Origin: Flavobacterium caeni
GTDB lineage: Bacteria > Bacteroidota > Bacteroidia > Flavobacteriales > Flavobacteriaceae
Direction of reading: 5' to 3'
Length of the DNA: 64,000 nt
Assembly: GCF_900101895.1 (NCBI RefSeq)
Contig: NZ_FMVF01000004.1
Location: forward strand, 124,001 to 188,000
This document shows, piece by piece, positions 16,856-25,190 of this stretch. The stretch's first letter is position 1. Each line of letters begins with the position of its first letter. Under the pieces are notes generated by a model. It made no database searches. It saw only the letters and a list, made by a program, of their open reading frames with translations, and was not told the DNA's origin. The translations under genes and the position numbers were made by a program.

Positions 16856-18634
16856 ATGAAGAAGTTGCTGATTTTTTGTTTTTGCGTTGTTTCGTTTTGT
16901 GCGTTGGCCCAAAGCGACCAATTGGCGCAGAATTACTTCGACAAAGGCGATTTCGAAAAGGCCAAAATCAGCTATGAGGAACTCGTCAAATCGCAGCCTG
17001 GCAATACGTTTTACTTTCAACGGCTGATCGAAAGCTACCAGCAACTGCAGCAATACGACGTGGCCGAAAAGGCGTTGCAGCAACGTATCGCGCGTTATCC
17101 AATGGGCGGACTGCTCGTAGAAATGGGCTACAACTACCAGCTCAAGAAAGACCTGTCGACCGCCAAGAAATACTACCAGGACGCGCTCGAAAAAATCAGG
17201 AAAAATCCGGGCGAAGTCTACAGCGTGGCACCCACGTTCGAGCGACGCGTGCTCATCGACTATGCTTTGCAGGCCTACCAGCTCGCCGTTTCGCTGCAGC
17301 CGACGCTCAATTTCAATTTCCACATGGCACTTTTGTACGGCCAGTCGGGCGATACGGGCAAGATGATCGACATGTTTTTGACCGAATCGCAGGCCAATCC
17401 GCAAAATTTGATCATGATCCAAAACCAGTTGGTGCGGTTCATGACCGAAGACGGCGAGGCCACGTTCAACGAAGCCCTGCGCAAATCGTTACTGCTTCGC
17501 GCGCAAAAAGACCAGGACATTTTTTGGAACCAATACCTGAGCTGGTACTACGTGCAGCAAAAGGAATACGGCAAGGCGTTCATCCAAGAGAAGGCGATTT
17601 ATAAACGTGATCCTGAGACGTTCTCGAACATCGTCAACCTCGCGCAGCTGTCGATCGAGGAAGGCGAAACCGAAACGGCCAAGGAGATTTTTACGTTCAT
17701 TCTCGAAAACACGCAAGATCTCGAATTGCAGATTGACGCGCATTACTACCTGACCGAAATGCGCATCGACGCGGCCCAGCCCAAGGATTACGTGACCATC
17801 GAAACCGATCTGGCGGCGTTGTTGCAGCAGTTTGGCATCAGTCCGTATTCGCTGCCGTTGCAAATCCTCGACGCGCATTTCGCAACGTTTTATCTGAAGA
17901 AACCCGAACAGGCCAAAACCAACCTCAAGGCCGCGCTCGGGTTGCCGCTTTCGAAATACCAGCAGGCCGAGATCAAGATGGAACTCGCCGATATTTTGCT
18001 GTTCGAAGAAAAGTTCAACCAGGCGCTGATCTATTATTCACAAATCGAAGAAGATTTGAAGAACGATGTCGTGGGGCACGAAGCGAGTTTGAAATCGGCC
18101 AAGACCAGTTATTTCAAAGGCGATTTCGACTGGGCGCAACAGCAGTTCAAGGCGCTCAAATCGGCTTCGACCCAACTCATCGCCAACGACGCGCTCGAGT
18201 ATTTTTTGCTGCTCAACGACAACAAAGTAGCCGATTCGACGCAAGCCGCGCTCAAGCGTTTGGCGCGTGCCGATTATTTGTTGTACCAGAACAAAAACCA
18301 AGAGGCGTTGGCCGAATTCCAAGCGATCCTCAAAACGTTCAAGGGGCAGGAAATCGAACCCGTGACGTTGCTGCGTTTGGGCCAAACCTTCGAAAAGATG
18401 AACGATTTTAACGCGGCGCTCGGACAATACCAGGCGCTGGTCGATGGGCATGCCGAAAGCATCTACATCGACGAGGCGCTTTATTTTTCGGCCGAGATTT
18501 ACAACAAAGATTTGCACGACCCCGACAAGGCCAAGCCGTTGTACGAAAAGATTTTGTTCAACCACCAGGACAGTATTTATTTTGTCGAGGCGCGAAAGAA
18601 ATATAGGCAGTTGCGGGGAGACAGTAACCTATAG
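16856..18634 (+). CDS. Exported tetratricopeptide-repeat protein
   Basis: The 592-residue protein has a signal peptide (MKKLLIFCFCVVSFCALAQ), then helical pairs of TPR type through most of the length. Clear repeats include the N-terminal LAQNYFDKGDFEKAKISYEE and the C-terminal pair at LRLGQTFEKMNDFNAALGQY and ALYFSAEIYNKDLHDPDKA. Likely a periplasmic scaffold protein; no catalytic motif is visible. A near-match promoter (TACTTTAG) lies about 20 bp upstream. Genes 18717-21943 follow on the same strand. Confidence 0.82.
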   Translation: MKKLLIFCFCVVSFCALAQSDQLAQNYFDKGDFEKAKISYEELVKSQPGNTFYFQRLIESYQQLQQYDVAEKALQQRIARYPMGGLLVEMGYNYQLKKDLSTAKKYYQDALEKIRKNPGEVYSVAPTFERRVLIDYALQAYQLAVSLQPTLNFNFHMALLYGQSGDTGKMIDMFLTESQANPQNLIMIQNQLVRFMTEDGEATFNEALRKSLLLRAQKDQDIFWNQYLSWYYVQQKEYGKAFIQEKAIYKRDPETFSNIVNLAQLSIEEGETETAKEIFTFILENTQDLELQIDAHYYLTEMRIDAAQPKDYVTIETDLAALLQQFGISPYSLPLQILDAHFATFYLKKPEQAKTNLKAALGLPLSKYQQAEIKMELADILLFEEKFNQALIYYSQIEEDLKNDVVGHEASLKSAKTSYFKGDFDWAQQQFKALKSASTQLIANDALEYFLLLNDNKVADSTQAALKRLARADYLLYQNKNQEALAEFQAILKTFKGQEIEPVTLLRLGQTFEKMNDFNAALGQYQALVDGHAESIYIDEALYFSAEIYNKDLHDPDKAKPLYEKILFNHQDSIYFVEARKKYRQLRGDSNL

Positions 18635-18636
18635 GG

Positions 18637-18716
18637 AAATTCCAAATTCCAAAACCCAAATTCCAAGCACCAAATTCCAATCGTTCGACTTTCGACGTTT
18701 GACATTCGACAAAAAC
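18637..18716 (+). repeat. Short degenerate repeats (ATTCCAA, TTCGAC)
   Basis: The spacer between the TPR gene and the DUF4286 gene is made of repeated ATTCCAA units followed by repeated TTCGAC units. No open frame or terminator is seen in it. Confidence 0.5.
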
Positions 18717-19028
18717 ATGATTATCTACAACGTCACCATCAACATCACCGAAGAAATCCACGACGCCTGGCTGCTCTGGATGAACAACCAGCACATCCCC
18801 GAGGTCATGGCCACGGGTAAATTTTTATCGGCACGGCTGGTGCGCGTACACGTCGACCAACCCATGGACACCATCGTATTTGCGGCGCAATACGTTTGCA
18901 AAGACAAAGCGACGCTTGAGCAATACTATCTGGAAGACGCGCCAAAGATGCGTCAAAAAGGACTCGAATTGTGGGGCGATCAGGCGCTGTATTTCCGTAC
19001 CGAACTCGAAGTGATTTCGGAATTTTAA
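18717..19028 (+). CDS. DUF4286 family small protein
   Basis: A 103-residue soluble protein beginning [19 protein letters not shown], with the family-typical [11 protein letters not shown] and a central [17 protein letters not shown]4286 resembles a dimeric alpha-beta barrel; its function is unknown. The frame is open much further upstream inside the TPR gene, but the ATG at 18717 begins the conserved family sequence. It lies 7 bp before rsmA, so it is probably translated from the same message. Confidence 0.85.
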   Translation: MIIYNVTINITEEIHDAWLLWMNNQHIPEVMATGKFLSARLVRVHVDQPMDTIVFAAQYVCKDKATLEQYYLEDAPKMRQKGLELWGDQALYFRTELEVISEF

Positions 19029-19035
19029 ACCCTTC

Positions 19036-19818
19036 ATGATGGACAATGTAAAAGCCAAAAAACACCTCGGTCAACACTTTCTCAAGGACGAAAACGTCGC
19101 GCGCAAAATAGCCGATACGTTAAGTCTTGAGGGCTACGATCACGTGCTCGAGATTGGGCCGGGCATGGGTGTGCTGACCAAGTATTTGCTCGACAAACCC
19201 ATCAATGTCTATGTGATCGAGATCGATGTCGAATCGGTGGCCTACCTCAATGGGCACTATCCCAAATTGCACGGACACATACTGTCGGAAGACTTTTTGA
19301 AGTACGACATCAACAAAGTGTTCGAGGGCAAGCCGCTGGCCATCATCGGGAATTTCCCGTACAACATTTCGTCGCAAATCGTATTCAGGGCGCTCGACCT
19401 TCGGGCGCAAATTCCGGAGTTCTCGGGCATGTTCCAAAAGGAAGTCGCCGAACGCATCTGCGAGAAAAAAGGCTCCAAGACCTACGGCATCCTGTCGGTT
19501 TTGGTGCAGGCGTTTTACGAGGCCGAGTATTTGTTTACCGTCAGCGAAGACGTGTTCAATCCGCCGCCCAAAGTCAAATCGGGTGTGTTGCGTTTGCGCC
19601 GCAAGGAAAATTTCGCGTTGCCGTGCAGCGAGCGGTTGTTTTTTACCGTTGTCAAGACCGCGTTCGGCCAACGTCGCAAGACCATCCGTAACAGTTTAAA
19701 AACATTAAATTTGTCCGATAATTTGCGCCAAGATGCTATCTTTGACCTGCGTCCGGAACAGCTTTCGGTCGAAGAATTCATAGCGCTTACGCAAAAAATA
19801 GAGGCCGATGGAGTTTAA
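19036..19818 (+). CDS. rsmA: 16S rRNA (adenine1518-N6/adenine1519-N6)-dimethyltransferase
   Basis: The 260-residue KsgA/RsmA enzyme dimethylates two adjacent adenines of helix 45 of 16S rRNA with SAM. Visible motifs are [14 protein letters not shown] at the N terminus, [16 protein letters not shown] (SAM motif I) and [13 protein letters not shown] (motif IV). [11 protein letters not shown] and [12 protein letters not shown] are also typical. The start is at 19036 or the adjacent ATG at 19039. The 3' end overlaps mgtE by 11 bp. Confidence 0.96.
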   Translation: MMDNVKAKKHLGQHFLKDENVARKIADTLSLEGYDHVLEIGPGMGVLTKYLLDKPINVYVIEIDVESVAYLNGHYPKLHGHILSEDFLKYDINKVFEGKPLAIIGNFPYNISSQIVFRALDLRAQIPEFSGMFQKEVAERICEKKGSKTYGILSVLVQAFYEAEYLFTVSEDVFNPPPKVKSGVLRLRRKENFALPCSERLFFTVVKTAFGQRRKTIRNSLKTLNLSDNLRQDAIFDLRPEQLSVEEFIALTQKIEADGV

Positions 19819-21160
19819 AATCAGCAAAGAACTGATCCACCAGATCGAGGAATTGATCACCGCCAAGGACGACAGGGAACTGAACGTCTTGTTGGCCGAC
19901 ATCCACTTTGCCGATATTGCCGAAATCCTCGACGAGCTCGATTTCGACGACGCGACCTACATCTTCAAATTGCTCGATTCGGACAAGACCGCCGAGATCC
20001 TTTTGGAACTCGAGGACGACGCGCGCGAGAACATCCTCAAACGGCTGTCGCCCAAGGAAATCGCCGAAGAGCTCGACGAACTCGAAACCAACGACGCGGC
20101 CGACATCATCGCCGAACTGTCGCAGGAGAAAAAGGAAGAAGTCATCCAGGAGCTCGAAGACGTCGAGCACGCCAAGGACATCGTCGATTTGTTGCGCTAC
20201 AAGGAAGACACCGCGGGCGGACTCATGCACAAAGAGCTCGTCAAGGTCAACGAAAACTGGAACGTACTGACGTGCGTCAAGGAAATGCGCATCCAGGCCG
20301 AACACGTCTCGCGCGTCCATTCGATTTATGTCGTAGACGACGAAGACCGGCTCAAAGGACGACTTTCGCTCAAGGATTTGCTCACCACGTCGACCAAAAC
20401 GCCCATCAGCGAGGTCTACATCTCGAAACTCAATTGGGTCAAGGTCGATGCCGAAGACGTAGAGGTGGCGCGGATCATGCAAAAATATGACCTCGAAGCC
20501 ATCCCCGTGGTCGACGAACTCGGGCGGCTCGTGGGGCGCATCACCATCGACGACATCGTAGACGTCATCAAGGACGAAGCCGACAAAGATTACCAGCTCG
20601 CGGCGGGTATCTCGCAGGACGTCGAGGCCGACGACAGCATCATCGAACTCACCAAGGCGCGTTTGCCGTGGTTGGTTTTGGCGCTGCTCGGCGGATTCAT
20701 TTCGGTACGCGTACTCGGCTTGTTCGAAGGCGCGATGGCCGAGCACGGCAACCTGTTTTTCTTTACGCCGCTTATCGCCGCGATGGCGGGCAACGTGGGC
20801 GTACAATCGTCGGCGATCATCGTACAGGGTTTGGCCAACGACACGCTCAGCGGCTCGGTGTTCAACCGATTGTTAAAGGAAATTTCGCTCAGTTTGCTCA
20901 ACGGCGTGATCCTCGCGGCCATTTTGTTCGCGGGAAGCCATGTGTTGCTCAACGTCGATTTTACGATAGGGATCATTGTGACCGTCGCGCTGATTTCGGT
21001 GATCGTGATCGCCTCGCTGATCGGGACTTTCGTGCCGTTGTTGCTCGATAAATTCGGGATCGACCCCGCGCTCGCGACCGGCCCGTTCATCACGACAAGC
21101 AACGACATTTGCGGCATCCTGATCTATTTTTCAATTGCCCGCTGGATTTTGGGCTTTTAA
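19808..21160 (+). CDS. mgtE: Magnesium transporter MgtE
   Basis: The 450-residue protein has the MgtE order. First comes an N-terminal acidic helical superfamily domain ([21 protein letters not shown]). Two CBS domains follow (around [17 protein letters not shown] and [16 protein letters not shown]), then a five-helix membrane domain with [20 protein letters not shown] and [15 protein letters not shown] carrying the pore residues. It is a Mg2+-gated channel in the inner membrane. It overlaps the rsmA 3' end, an arrangement often seen in Bacteroidota. Confidence 0.96.
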   Translation: MEFKISKELIHQIEELITAKDDRELNVLLADIHFADIAEILDELDFDDATYIFKLLDSDKTAEILLELEDDARENILKRLSPKEIAEELDELETNDAADIIAELSQEKKEEVIQELEDVEHAKDIVDLLRYKEDTAGGLMHKELVKVNENWNVLTCVKEMRIQAEHVSRVHSIYVVDDEDRLKGRLSLKDLLTTSTKTPISEVYISKLNWVKVDAEDVEVARIMQKYDLEAIPVVDELGRLVGRITIDDIVDVIKDEADKDYQLAAGISQDVEADDSIIELTKARLPWLVLALLGGFISVRVLGLFEGAMAEHGNLFFFTPLIAAMAGNVGVQSSAIIVQGLANDTLSGSVFNRLLKEISLSLLNGVILAAILFAGSHVLLNVDFTIGIIVTVALISVIVIASLIGTFVPLLLDKFGIDPALATGPFITTSNDICGILIYFSIARWILGF

Positions 21161-21169
21161 CCAAATAAC

Positions 21170-21943
21170 ATGAACATACACATCATTGGCGGCGGTAACC
21201 TTGGGGTGGCCATCGCTTTGGGTTTGGCCGATTTCGCGAAACAGACGCGCATTACCGTGACGCGTCGGCATACCGATGCAATCCAGCACTTGACCCAAAA
21301 AGGCATCACCGTTTCTGCCGATAATACCCACCAAATCGACCAAGCCGATTTGGTCATCCTGACCGTCAAGCCTTACCAAACCGCGTTGGTGCTTCAGGAA
21401 ATCGGCGGCAAACTTGGGAACGCCGTCGTGGCGTCGGCCGTAAGCGGGGTGTCGGTTGCCGACATTCGCGCACACCTCCCGAACCATGCTATCGTACGCA
21501 TCATGCCCAACATCGCCATCCAGTTCGGACAGTCGGCCACGTGTATCGCGTTTGACGACAAAGACCGCACGGCCGCACAAAATGTCGTTTCGGTATTCCA
21601 AAAACTCGGTACCGCACCCGTGATCGAAGAAAAGCTGATGGATGCGGCCACAGTGCTCGGTGCGTGCGGAACCGCTTATGCTTTGCGCTACATCCGCGCC
21701 TCGATGCAGGCCGGAATCGAAATCGGGTTCGATTCGCAAACCGCGCTCGCCATCGCTGCCCAAACCGCCAAAGGTGCCGCGCAAATGCTGCTCGAAGAAA
21801 AAATCCACCCCGAGCAACTCATCGACCGCGTCACCACACCGCAAGGCTGCACCATCGTGGGGCTCAACGAAATGGAGCACCAGGGTTTTAGTTCGTCGTT
21901 GATTAAGGGGATTAAGACTTCTTTGATGAAGATTAGGGAGTAG
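21170..21943 (+). CDS. proC: Pyrroline-5-carboxylate reductase
   Basis: The 257-residue enzyme performs the last step of proline synthesis. MNIHIIGGGNLGVAIALG is the dinucleotide-binding motif, ILTVKPYQ the KP motif. IVRIMPNIAIQFGQSAT and the C-terminal DRVTTPQGCTIVGLNEME match the family signature, with Gln in place of the more usual Gly after TTP. It is 9 bp downstream of mgtE and ends at a dispersed hairpin repeat. Confidence 0.93.
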   Translation: MNIHIIGGGNLGVAIALGLADFAKQTRITVTRRHTDAIQHLTQKGITVSADNTHQIDQADLVILTVKPYQTALVLQEIGGKLGNAVVASAVSGVSVADIRAHLPNHAIVRIMPNIAIQFGQSATCIAFDDKDRTAAQNVVSVFQKLGTAPVIEEKLMDAATVLGACGTAYALRYIRASMQAGIEIGFDSQTALAIAAQTAKGAAQMLLEEKIHPEQLIDRVTTPQGCTIVGLNEMEHQGFSSSLIKGIKTSLMKIRE

Positions 21944-22028
21944 CTTTTTCCCGCTTTCCGTTGCAATCTTTTACGGCCTCCGCTGCGCTGCGGCCGCAAA
22001 AGGATTTTCACTGCAATCGGGGCTAGGG
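21944..22028 (+). repeat. Dispersed hairpin repeat, copy 3
   Basis: It opens TTTCCCGCTTTCCG, then ATCTTTTACGGCC, a variable loop, GGCCGCAAAAGGAT and closes CAATCGGGGCTAGGG. The flanks are nearly identical to copies at 27873, 52160 and 63055. Confidence 0.8.
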
Positions 22029-22051
22029 GTTGACTGCGTCGCTTGAGCTAC

Positions 22052-22751
22052 TTTCAAAACTTCAAGTTTTGAAATTCTTTGGTGTTTTCGCTACCGCGGG
22101 TCTACTTTTGTCTGGCAACAAAAGTAGCAAAAATGCCCAGGCGCAGACCTTTCGGCGACCAGCCATGTTCTCGATGGCTAAATTAAAAGAACTCGCCTAC
22201 GGCTCAGACAGCTTTTAATTTTGCGCCATCTTCGAACGGCTGGTGCCCGCCTGCAAGGTCGATGCGCCCGCCTCACGAAGAAAGTTCGTCTTAGATAGAA
22301 GATCAATCGTCCGCTTTGTGCGTTCGTCCAACGCGCCGGGAAGTTTGTCGTAGCCGGAAGATTTCCCCCGCGGGGGACTCGCACGACGAACGTCCCAATC
22401 GAGATGATACCTCCAAATTTGAAAAACATCCCTCGTGCGGATTTTTGGCGCCGCGGGCAAGCCAAAAATGCAAATATTGCGTTCCTGCCTGGCGCGGCAT
22501 TCACTGTCGAGGCGTTAAGAAAATTAATGCAGTGAGCGTTAAAAGCCAGGTGCTGTTTGAGGCGCAGCCGAGTTCAGCTGGCTTAGCGAACGGAGTTGAT
22601 TTTTAGCCGAGAAAGTGTGCCGCTACGCATTTTTGTTACTTTTGTTGCGAGGTTCACCGAATACCTTGAAAAGGTAATAACCGATGAGGTAAAAGTAGAC
22701 CCGCGGTAGCGAAAACTCGATAGAATTGCAAAACTTAATGTTTTGCAATTC
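22052..22751. repeat. Non-coding element bounded by inverted repeats and palindromes
   Basis: 22085-22109 and 22691-22715 are perfect 25-bp inverted repeats of each other. Outside them lie palindromes at 22052-22074 (11-bp arms) and 22723-22751 (12-bp arms). Secondary homology inside the ends (GCAACAAAAGTA then CAAAAATGC) extends the symmetry. The interior has several strong hairpins: about 22172-22229 (GATGG...CCATC with AAATTAAAAG paired to CTTTTAATTT), 22323-22400 (GTTCGTC...GACGAAC), 22444-22470 (TTTTTGGC...GCCAAAAA) and about 22487-22552 (CCTGGC...GCCAGG enclosing TCACTG...CAGTGA). Frames such as 22178-22504 on the minus strand show no family features. The rest of 21944-22776 holds repeat copy 3 and a promoter. 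Confidence 0.7.
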
Positions 22752-22755
22752 TTCG

Positions 22756-22763
22756 TAAATTTG
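22756..22763 (+). promoter_or_regulatory. -7 box TAAATTTG
   Basis: Exact TAnnTTTG match 13 bp before the GTG at 22777 and only 4 bp after the right-hand palindrome of the non-coding element. Confidence 0.6.
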
Positions 22764-22776
22764 AAAAAACACCAAC

Positions 22777-24132
22777 GTGACACCACAAATAAAAATCCTC
22801 CACCTCGACACCAACCACCCACTGTTGCTCGAACAATTGCAACAAGCGGGTTTCACCAACGACGAAGACTATACATCGGGCAAAGAACAAATCGAAGCCA
22901 AAATCCAAAACTACCACGGCATCGTCATCCGCAGCCGGTTTAAGATCGACAAGGCGTTCCTCGACCAAGCGACCAACCTGCAATTCATCGCACGTGTCGG
23001 TGCCGGGCTCGAGAGCATCGATGTCGAACACGCCGAATCCAGAAATATTACGCTCATCGCAGCCCCCGAAGGCAACCGCAACGCCGTGGGCGAACACACG
23101 CTGGCCATGCTGCTCGCGTTGTTCAACAAAACCAATACAGCCGATGCGCAAATCCGCCAAGGCCATTGGCACCGCGAGGGCAACCGCGGGCACGAACTCG
23201 ATGGTAAGACGGTCGGAATCATCGGTTATGGCAACATGGGCAAGTCGTTCGCCAAAAAACTGCTCGGGTTCGACGTCAAGGTATTGTGCTATGATATTCT
23301 CGACAATGTAGGCGATGCCAACGCCCAACAGGTTTCGCTCGAAACGCTGCAACAACAGTCGGATGTGTTGAGTTTGCACATTCCATGGACGCCCGAAACC
23401 GATAAGATGGTCGATACAAATTTTATAAACGCGTTCTCCAAACCGTTCTGGTTGCTCAACACGTCGCGCGGCAAAAACGTCGTCACCGCCGATTTGGCGT
23501 CGGCGCTCGAAAGCGGCAAAATACTGGGTGCGGGGCTTGATGTACTCGAGTACGAGAAATCGTCGTTCGAGCATTTGTTCCACGACGGCGATATTCCCGC
23601 GGCGTTCCAATATTTGTTGCAATCGGACAAGGTGGTTCTTTCGCCGCACATCGCAGGCTGGACATTCGAAAGCCACCAGCGGCTCGCGCAGGTGATTGTA
23701 GACAAGATCAAGGCGAAGTATTTTGGTGCGACCGGGCCCGAACCCGTCGAAAAACGCGTGACGGGCATTGGTGGATTTTTCTTCAAGTCGCAAAACCCGA
23801 CGGCGCTCAAGGACTGGTATGGCCAGCACCTCGGGCTTAACGTAGACCAATGGGGTTGTACGTTTTGGTGGAAAGACGCACAAGGCAACGATTGTTCGAC
23901 ACAGTGGTCGCCGTTTGCCGACGATACCAAATACTTCGACCCGTCCGAAAAGCAGTTCATGCAAAACTTCCGCGTACACGATTTGGACGGCTTGCTCGAT
24001 AAACTTCGCGCGGCAGGCGTGACGCTCGTGGGTACGCCCGAAGCCTACGACTATGGCAAGTTTGCGTGGATACTCGACCCCGAAGGCAACAAGATCGAGT
24101 TGTGGGAACCCATCGATTCGGCATTCCAATAA
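22777..24132 (+). CDS. 2-hydroxyacid dehydrogenase fused to a C-terminal VOC domain
   Basis: The protein has 451 residues. Residues 1-315 form a D-2-hydroxyacid dehydrogenase of the SerA-like group: ARVGAGLESIDVEHAES, the NAD motif VGIIGYGNMGKSFAKKL, NTSRGKNVV (substrate Arg) and SPHIAGWT (catalytic His). Residues ~326-451 form a separate VOC domain (IGGFFFKSQNPTALKDWY to WILDPEGNKIELWEP). There is no stop or frameshift between them. SerA-like enzymes oxidise 3-phosphoglycerate. The fused VOC domain may bind a small-molecule regulator or act on the product. The start is GTG; no closer ATG gives the first strand IKILHLDTNH. Confidence 0.88.
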   Translation: MTPQIKILHLDTNHPLLLEQLQQAGFTNDEDYTSGKEQIEAKIQNYHGIVIRSRFKIDKAFLDQATNLQFIARVGAGLESIDVEHAESRNITLIAAPEGNRNAVGEHTLAMLLALFNKTNTADAQIRQGHWHREGNRGHELDGKTVGIIGYGNMGKSFAKKLLGFDVKVLCYDILDNVGDANAQQVSLETLQQQSDVLSLHIPWTPETDKMVDTNFINAFSKPFWLLNTSRGKNVVTADLASALESGKILGAGLDVLEYEKSSFEHLFHDGDIPAAFQYLLQSDKVVLSPHIAGWTFESHQRLAQVIVDKIKAKYFGATGPEPVEKRVTGIGGFFFKSQNPTALKDWYGQHLGLNVDQWGCTFWWKDAQGNDCSTQWSPFADDTKYFDPSEKQFMQNFRVHDLDGLLDKLRAAGVTLVGTPEAYDYGKFAWILDPEGNKIELWEPIDSAFQ

Positions 24133-24548
24133 TGTCCAGAAACGGATTATACAGCTTGATCGGCGTGGCTTGTTTGCTGGGCGCGCTGTACTTTGCGATC
24201 AGTTACTTTCGCAACGATTGGTTCGAAATGCTGGGCTGGAAAACCTGTTTTTTCAAGAGCCTGACGGGTTACCCGTGCCCCACTTGCGGGACAACGCGGT
24301 CGGTCAAGTTGTTGTTCGACGGTGACCTGGCAGGCGCGTTTTTGATGAATCCGATCGGGATTGTCGTAGGCCTATTGGCTGTACTCGTGCCGGGTCTGCT
24401 CGTGTATGACCTGCTGTTCAAAAAAGACACGTTGCACCGCGTCTATCTTTCTGTCGAAAAAGACATGGTTAAACACAAAGGATGGGTAGTAGTGTTTGTG
24501 ATTTTGATTCTGCTCAACGGCGTTTGGAACGTTTGCAAAGGAATTTGA
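24132..24548 (+). CDS. DUF2752 family membrane protein
   Basis: The 138-residue protein begins MSRNGLYSLIGVACLLG at 24132, sharing one base with the preceding stop (TAATG), so translation is coupled. The DUF2752 hallmark PCPTCGTTRS (Cys49, Cys52) follows the first membrane span. Two further hydrophobic segments follow, around IGIVVGLLAVLVPGLLVYDLL and VVVFVILILLNGVW. Its function is unknown; the CxxC pair may bind metal or redox-cycle at the membrane face. Confidence 0.85.
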   Translation: MSRNGLYSLIGVACLLGALYFAISYFRNDWFEMLGWKTCFFKSLTGYPCPTCGTTRSVKLLFDGDLAGAFLMNPIGIVVGLLAVLVPGLLVYDLLFKKDTLHRVYLSVEKDMVKHKGWVVVFVILILLNGVWNVCKGI

Positions 24549-24550
24549 GT

Positions 24551-25138
24551 TCAAATGCGATTTTGAGCGAGACTTAGCACGTGATTTTTGAACTGCTCTT
24601 TTTCGGTTTTGAGTGATTTCCAGTATTCGTAAAGATTTTTTCCTCTTCGATACGCAAATATCAATGGGATAATCAAGAAATAACCCAATATGCACAAACA
24701 AAAAATCAATACGTCGGAGGTCTTTTTCTGTAACGGCCGCCACGAAAACATATTGTCAATGACATTGTGTTGAAAGAATATGTTATTGGTGTTGTGATTG
24801 TATACAGCAAGGTACGGTCCGTATTCGTCACCTTGTTTGATTGCCCAAAAAATGGATAGATTTTGATCGGCACGACAAGCCAAATTAAAATCTTGCAACT
24901 GAAAACTTCGTTCTTCTCCCGTTTCAGAAAGCAAAAAGAGCTGGTCGTGTACAAGTGTTCTAGACCTAATGGTAACATCTGAAGAGCCTCCGGTGCCTTT
25001 GTACACGAAACCACCGCCGCCGCTTCCGGATACACGGGTCTCTAAATTCTTGGAACTCTCCAAGACTTTACCAGTAAAAACATAAAGGTGGTATGTTTCG
25101 TTGCTAGAAGTGGTGATACTATTTCCTTGAATTTCCAT
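24551..25138 (-). CDS. Hypothetical membrane-anchored protein
   Basis: The 195-residue protein is not recognised. The first ~135 residues are hydrophilic and strand-rich with a flexible SGSGGGGFVYKGTGG stretch. A hydrophobic segment (VLIFCLCILGYFLIIPLIFAY) follows, then a basic C-terminal tail RRGKNLYEYWKS. No signal peptide is seen. Its DNA is clearly AT-richer than neighbours on both sides, and it is convergent with the DUF2752 gene, so recent acquisition is possible. Confidence 0.6.
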   Translation of the reverse strand: MEIQGNSITTSSNETYHLYVFTGKVLESSKNLETRVSGSGGGGFVYKGTGGSSDVTIRSRTLVHDQLFLLSETGEERSFQLQDFNLACRADQNLSIFWAIKQGDEYGPYLAVYNHNTNNIFFQHNVIDNMFSWRPLQKKTSDVLIFCLCILGYFLIIPLIFAYRRGKNLYEYWKSLKTEKEQFKNHVLSLAQNRI

Positions 25139-25190
25139 GTGAACAGACTAAAAATCAAGGCAATATAAAACTTATATTCGAAAAAGAAAA

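Noticed and set aside
21944..22028. Hairpin repeats as ordinary Rho-independent terminators
   Set aside because: The stems are not followed by T-runs, and the conserved flanks on both sides are unnecessary for termination.
22178..22504. Minus-strand frames inside the inverted-repeat element
   Set aside because: Arg/Pro-rich composition, several overlapping frames on both strands, no family features; the segment is better explained by hairpin structure.
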